Positions 35,153 to 37,845 of a stretch of DNA of 37,845 nucleotides are shown one piece after another; the stretch's first letter is position 1, and each line of letters begins with the position of its first letter. This DNA is from Sporomusa silvacetica DSM 10669 (lineage in GTDB: Bacteria; Bacillota; Negativicutes; Sporomusales; Sporomusaceae), in the NCBI RefSeq assembly GCF_002257705.1, contig NZ_LSLK01000050.1, positions 1-37,845 of the forward strand, given 5' to 3'. A program made the position numbers and the translations under genes. Below the pieces are notes generated by a model, which saw only the letters and a list, made by a program, of their open reading frames with translations, was not told the origin of the DNA and ran no database searches.

Positions 35153-36649
35153 ATGGGAAATAGTGCAAATGAAAATAAAAATCTACTGCGTGGCCATATT
35201 AAAAGCCAAGGAGATTGTATTAGTACCTGTCTTGGACCAATCAAAAAACTTAAGCAAATTGGAGAAGGTGGTAACAGCTTAGTTTTCGAAGGAGAATTAT
35301 TCGGCATCAGAGTTGCAATCAAATTTTTGATGGAGAACTCAAGCATTCAGAAAATAATACGATTTAAGGCAGAATATGTAAATGTTAATATATTGCCTAA
35401 TAATTCCTACATTGCGAAAATGCTAAATTTCGAAGAATTAAAAATTCAGGACGTAGTTATCCCTATGATTATTATGAAAAGGTATGATGGGTCGTTAAAA
35501 GATCATCTTCAGGAACCTAAATATGAGGACCTTAATAAACTGTTCAATTTCTTGATTAGTTCTTTAAATTTTATTCACTGTCATGGGATAATTCATCGCG
35601 ATTTAAAACCTGAGAACATCCTAGTCGAGGGTAATAAGTATGTGTTAGCTGATTTTGGTATCGCCAATTTTGATTCAGGTAGGTTTGCATTACGAGCGAA
35701 AACCCAAAAAGGTGATAGAATGGCTAATTTCTCCTGTTCGCCGTCGGAACAGTTTGAAAAAGGAACGAAACCAAGTTTTACTATGGATATATATGCTTTG
35801 GGACAAATATGTCAATTATACTCAACTGGATCTGCACATAGAGGAACAAAAAGGGAACGAATCACCAATCACTTCCCAGAAGCGGAATTGATTGATTATA
35901 TTGTTGAAAAATGCTTGGCAAGTAATCCTCAGGAGCGCTTCCAAAGTATCGAAGAAATAAAGGTAGCAATCGATAGGTTTCATGAAATGAGAAAAAAAGT
36001 AAACCCATATGATATATTACAGGAATTTGGTGATGCACTTGCATATTCGTTTCCCAAAGGGTTGGGACGCGTTAATTATTCTGAAGAACCTATGATTATT
36101 GATAAATTATTGAATTCTATTGCTGCGAAAAAAATAGACAAGTTCTTAGAATGGAACCAAGGAGGAGCCAATAGTAGCGCTACATTAAGAAAAATCGATA
36201 ATAGTATTTGGCTAGTTGGGAACATTGAAATGAACATAAAGGCCGTTTGGGTTTATTTTGACTCAAGCTTTCACAGGGACTTTGTTATTTTAGAGACCAA
36301 GGCTATGCCTAGCTTTGGTGTAAACGGGGAAGTCTCCAATTCAGATGAAGCAGGTTTGCTTGATGAGAAATACTATATCAGTTATGCTGAGAATAACAAT
36401 GGATACGCTGAGATAAATGGTCAAACCATTGCACTACGGGATCATAGGTGTGAGAACAGGTCTAGGGATTTAGTTGATAGTGCATATGTTCTAGGAACTA
36501 CATATAGCTCCGCAATATATATAGATAGCGATGATCTGGTAGCGGAATTATTACCTAAAATAAAAATTAATAAGGCAACTTCTGAAGATGTATCTCAATT
36601 TACACGTAAAATCGGTCGAAATAAACATCGCTTTTTGAATGAGTCATAG
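35153..36649 (+). CDS. Soluble Ser/Thr protein kinase with unknown C-terminal half
   Basis: Residues about 30-280 form a complete Hanks-type kinase: glycine loop IGEGGNSLVFEG (36-47), ATP lysine K57 in VAIKFL, catalytic loop HRDLKPEN (148-155, D150 and N155), DFG at 167-169 and SPSEQF in place of the APE region. Unlike PrkC/Stk1 there is no transmembrane helix and no PASTA repeats. The C-terminal 215 residues are an unrecognised mixed alpha/beta domain. Start: ATG 35153 with AAGGAG 5 bases upstream; the GTG at 35126 lies before that site. Context is an accessory island with a broken gene on the left and an Mrr-like nuclease on the right, so a role in defence or abortive signalling is inferred, not shown. 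Confidence 0.88.
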   Translation: MGNSANENKNLLRGHIKSQGDCISTCLGPIKKLKQIGEGGNSLVFEGELFGIRVAIKFLMENSSIQKIIRFKAEYVNVNILPNNSYIAKMLNFEELKIQDVVIPMIIMKRYDGSLKDHLQEPKYEDLNKLFNFLISSLNFIHCHGIIHRDLKPENILVEGNKYVLADFGIANFDSGRFALRAKTQKGDRMANFSCSPSEQFEKGTKPSFTMDIYALGQICQLYSTGSAHRGTKRERITNHFPEAELIDYIVEKCLASNPQERFQSIEEIKVAIDRFHEMRKKVNPYDILQEFGDALAYSFPKGLGRVNYSEEPMIIDKLLNSIAAKKIDKFLEWNQGGANSSATLRKIDNSIWLVGNIEMNIKAVWVYFDSSFHRDFVILETKAMPSFGVNGEVSNSDEAGLLDEKYYISYAENNNGYAEINGQTIALRDHRCENRSRDLVDSAYVLGTTYSSAIYIDSDDLVAELLPKIKINKATSEDVSQFTRKIGRNKHRFLNES

Positions 36650-36669
36650 TAATCTGGAAGAGGGATGAG

Positions 36670-36695
36670 GGGGCAGGTTTACTGTCCTAAATTGA
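36670..36695. repeat. Short inverted repeat, possible mobile-element scar
   Basis: GGGGGCAGGTTTACTGTCC contains GGCAG-GTTTA-CTGTCC, which can pair. From memory it resembles hairpins near REP/IS200-type transposases in Firmicutes. It lies in the 83-base gap between the kinase and nuclease genes. Confidence 0.25.
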
Positions 36696-36732
36696 TAAAT
36701 AATTAAACTGTTTTTGAATGGAGAAAAAGTAA

Positions 36733-37290
36733 ATGATTATTCCAACCAAACAAAACTATACAAAAATGTCACCGCGAGAATTTGAACAATTCGTAATTAT
36801 GCTATTAGAAGTAGCAGTTGTTGACATTCCAAATGTTGAAGTGCAGCATAATGAAATTATAAAGGCATCAGATGGAGAGTATCAAATTGATGGAACAATT
36901 AGATTTGAGGTCATGGGAATAAAATATTTAACATTAGTTGAGTGTAAAATGTATAAGCCTCCCATCTCAAGAGAAAAGGTTCAGGTACTTTATGATAAAT
37001 TGAGAGCACTTGGTGCACAAAAAGGAATACTTGCAACTACTTCGTATTTTCAATCGGGAGCTATTGAATATGCCTCCATTCATGGAATAGCATTAGTGCA
37101 AATTATTGATGGAAAATTAACATATTGTGTTAGGAGTAAGAATCCCCAAGAAATTAAATATCCAATTGGACTTCCTAAATTTGAAGGAATTGCTCAATAT
37201 AGCATTAAAGCTGGTATTATTGGCTGTAATAACGTTTTATATACAAGATATCTATCAGAATTTTTGTTTTACAAAGATAATGCAAGTTAG
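36733..37290 (+). CDS. Mrr-like PD-(D/E)xK restriction endonuclease
   Basis: 185 residues. The core matches the Mrr catalytic fold: an N-terminal helix SPREFEQFVIMLLE, then Asp in YQIDGTIRFEV, and the catalytic VECKMY (E-x-K) after the next strand, followed by a helix and ILATTSYFQSGAIEYASIHGIALVQI, which is typical of Mrr_cat domains. No separate DNA-recognition domain is evident; the last 40 residues are unassigned. Such nucleases usually cut modified or foreign DNA. GGAGAAAAAG precedes the ATG. It is AT-rich like the kinase gene, and the right flanking repeat begins 65 bases after its stop. It may be the effector of the island. Confidence 0.82.
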   Translation: MIIPTKQNYTKMSPREFEQFVIMLLEVAVVDIPNVEVQHNEIIKASDGEYQIDGTIRFEVMGIKYLTLVECKMYKPPISREKVQVLYDKLRALGAQKGILATTSYFQSGAIEYASIHGIALVQIIDGKLTYCVRSKNPQEIKYPIGLPKFEGIAQYSIKAGIIGCNNVLYTRYLSEFLFYKDNAS

Positions 37291-37355
37291 TGGGTCATTG
37301 AGGTCAGGCCTTCATTTTTGCGTTTTGGAGAATTCGCCGTTATACCCGATACGCA

Positions 37356-37425
37356 GAACCGTATCATTGGTGATGGCGAAAAACAGATCCTGCCAAATTT
37401 TTGTGGATTTGGCAGGAGTTTTGTG
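37356..37425 (+). repeat. Right copy of the island-flanking direct repeat (rlmH-end duplicate)
   Basis: GAACCGTATCATT at 37356-37368 equals the last codons of rlmH; in the matching frame it reads ...AEPYHW then TGA (37371-37373), like a relict rlmH C-terminus. A terminator-like hairpin follows (TCCTGCCAAAT ... ATTTGGCAGGA), again matching the left copy. The preceding bases do not resemble rlmH, so only the 3' end is duplicated. No integrase gene lies between the copies. Confidence 0.75.
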
Positions 37426-37656
37426 GCTTTTGGGAATAAATATTCGCAGTTATTACAGGAAATTGATCAACAAAGAATTACATCTGTTAGCATTACTGAC
37501 AATTGCCTTCGCGGTAAACTCAAAGATGGGCAGGAATTTTTCGCTATTATTCCAAACGATTCTTCTAGTTTGATTAATACTATGCATAAGAAGAATATTA
37601 ACATTAAATTTGAACAGTCACCACCTCCGCCGTGGTGGAGTAACGGAAGTAGATAA
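37423..37656 (+). CDS. Orphan FtsH extracellular-domain-like protein
   Basis: 77 residues from GTG 37423, with AGGAG (37414-37418) 4 bases before it. The sequence KYSQLLQEIDQQRITSVSI followed by GKLKDGQEFFAIIPND and ending near PPPPWW resembles the small periplasmic FtsH_ext domain of the protease FtsH, without its membrane helices, AAA or zinc-protease domains. The open frame continues upstream to 37318 through the right repeat, but that part looks like non-coding att sequence. It may be a fragment of a truncated ftsH or a stand-alone domain protein. Confidence 0.5.
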   Translation: MAFGNKYSQLLQEIDQQRITSVSITDNCLRGKLKDGQEFFAIIPNDSSSLINTMHKKNINIKFEQSPPPPWWSNGSR

Positions 37657-37687
37657 AAAATGTCAAGAATTTATATGAGCATTTAGC

Positions 37688-37713
37688 CTGTTCCAAACGT
37701 GACGGGGGAACGG
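37688..37713. repeat. REP-like hairpin at the right edge
   Basis: CTGTTCC (37688-37694) can pair with GGAACGG (37707-37713), flanking AAACGTGACGGG. From memory, AAACGTGACGGGGGAACGG resembles repeats near Y1-type transposases in Firmicutes. The rest of 37657-37845 holds no gene I can support; a TTGACT at 37796-37801 lacks a good -10. Confidence 0.3.
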
Positions 37714-37845
37714 CAGTTCAATGTCATAAAGCTTAACTGTAACAAATAGGTAAATGATTAAAGACCAGAAAAATTTAGAGAAATCGTAAAAACACTTGAC
37801 TTTTTAGAAGTATCCCAATAATCGAGATGAATACCCTTTTTAGGG

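Noticed and set aside
37127..37573. 148-codon frame overlapping the nuclease end and the right repeat
   Set aside because: It overlaps the Mrr-like gene and the FtsH_ext-like ORF in another frame, and resembles no family.
1..37845. CRISPR arrays, tRNA or rRNA genes, intact insertion sequences
   Set aside because: I saw no regularly spaced repeats, no cloverleaf or rRNA sequence, and no transposase or recombinase frame anywhere in the window.

Overview
This window reads as the chromosome of an anaerobic, spore-forming member of the Negativicutes (Sporomusa/Pelosinus-like Firmicutes that have an outer membrane). The reasons are CotF-type spore coat proteins, a PerR-type Fur protein, a complete anaerobic tetrapyrrole cluster headed by precorrin-2 dehydrogenase, FakA/FakB fatty-acid kinase genes, a Tat-exported uptake [NiFe] hydrogenase and abundant c-di-GMP genes. 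The genus is inferred from gene content; no rRNA is present.

Layout. 1-297: no convincing gene; a repeat-like stretch with a palindrome and a terminator. 298-2109: penicillin-binding protein 2. 2219-8923: tightly packed operon sirC-hemA-hemC-cobA/hemD-hemB-hemL, turning glutamyl-tRNA into uroporphyrinogen III and then toward sirohydrochlorin (siroheme and corrinoids); it ends at a strong terminator. 9126-10151: membrane diguanylate cyclase. 10252-12387 (minus): large FtsA-like ATPase. 12569-15764: degV (fakB)-fakA-cyclodeaminase-like operon with a small overlapping leader ORF. 15807-17981 (minus): Tex. 18161-19489: MATE efflux pump. 19524-20564 (minus) and 20752-23142: a divergent HD-GYP / MASE3-GAF-GAF-GGDEF pair, likely opposing c-di-GMP enzymes. 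23356-23875: two coat-F-like genes behind a possible structured RNA. 24079-24510: PerR-like regulator with a palindrome inside its own promoter. 24687-26331: deoC and an exported HExxH peptidase. 26473-29091: [NiFe] hydrogenase small and large subunits with unusual features. 29269-30618: phosphomannomutase/phosphoglucomutase. 30782-33181: walJ-htrA-rlmH, a conserved Firmicutes arrangement.

Accessory island. From about 33164 to 37420 the sequence becomes visibly AT-richer and holds an unknown gene broken by two apparent -1 frameshifts, a soluble Ser/Thr protein kinase with a novel C-terminal half, and an Mrr-like restriction endonuclease. The 3' end of rlmH plus its terminator (33164-33231) reappears as a diverged direct repeat at 37356-37425, so the island is bracketed by an att-like duplication. 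This is the same locus (3' end of rlmH/orfX) used by staphylococcal SCC elements, but no recombinase is visible here. The kinase / unknown / nuclease set is the best candidate in the window for an undescribed, probably defensive, system. Beyond the right repeat lies an orphan FtsH extracellular-domain ORF and a possible REP-like hairpin.
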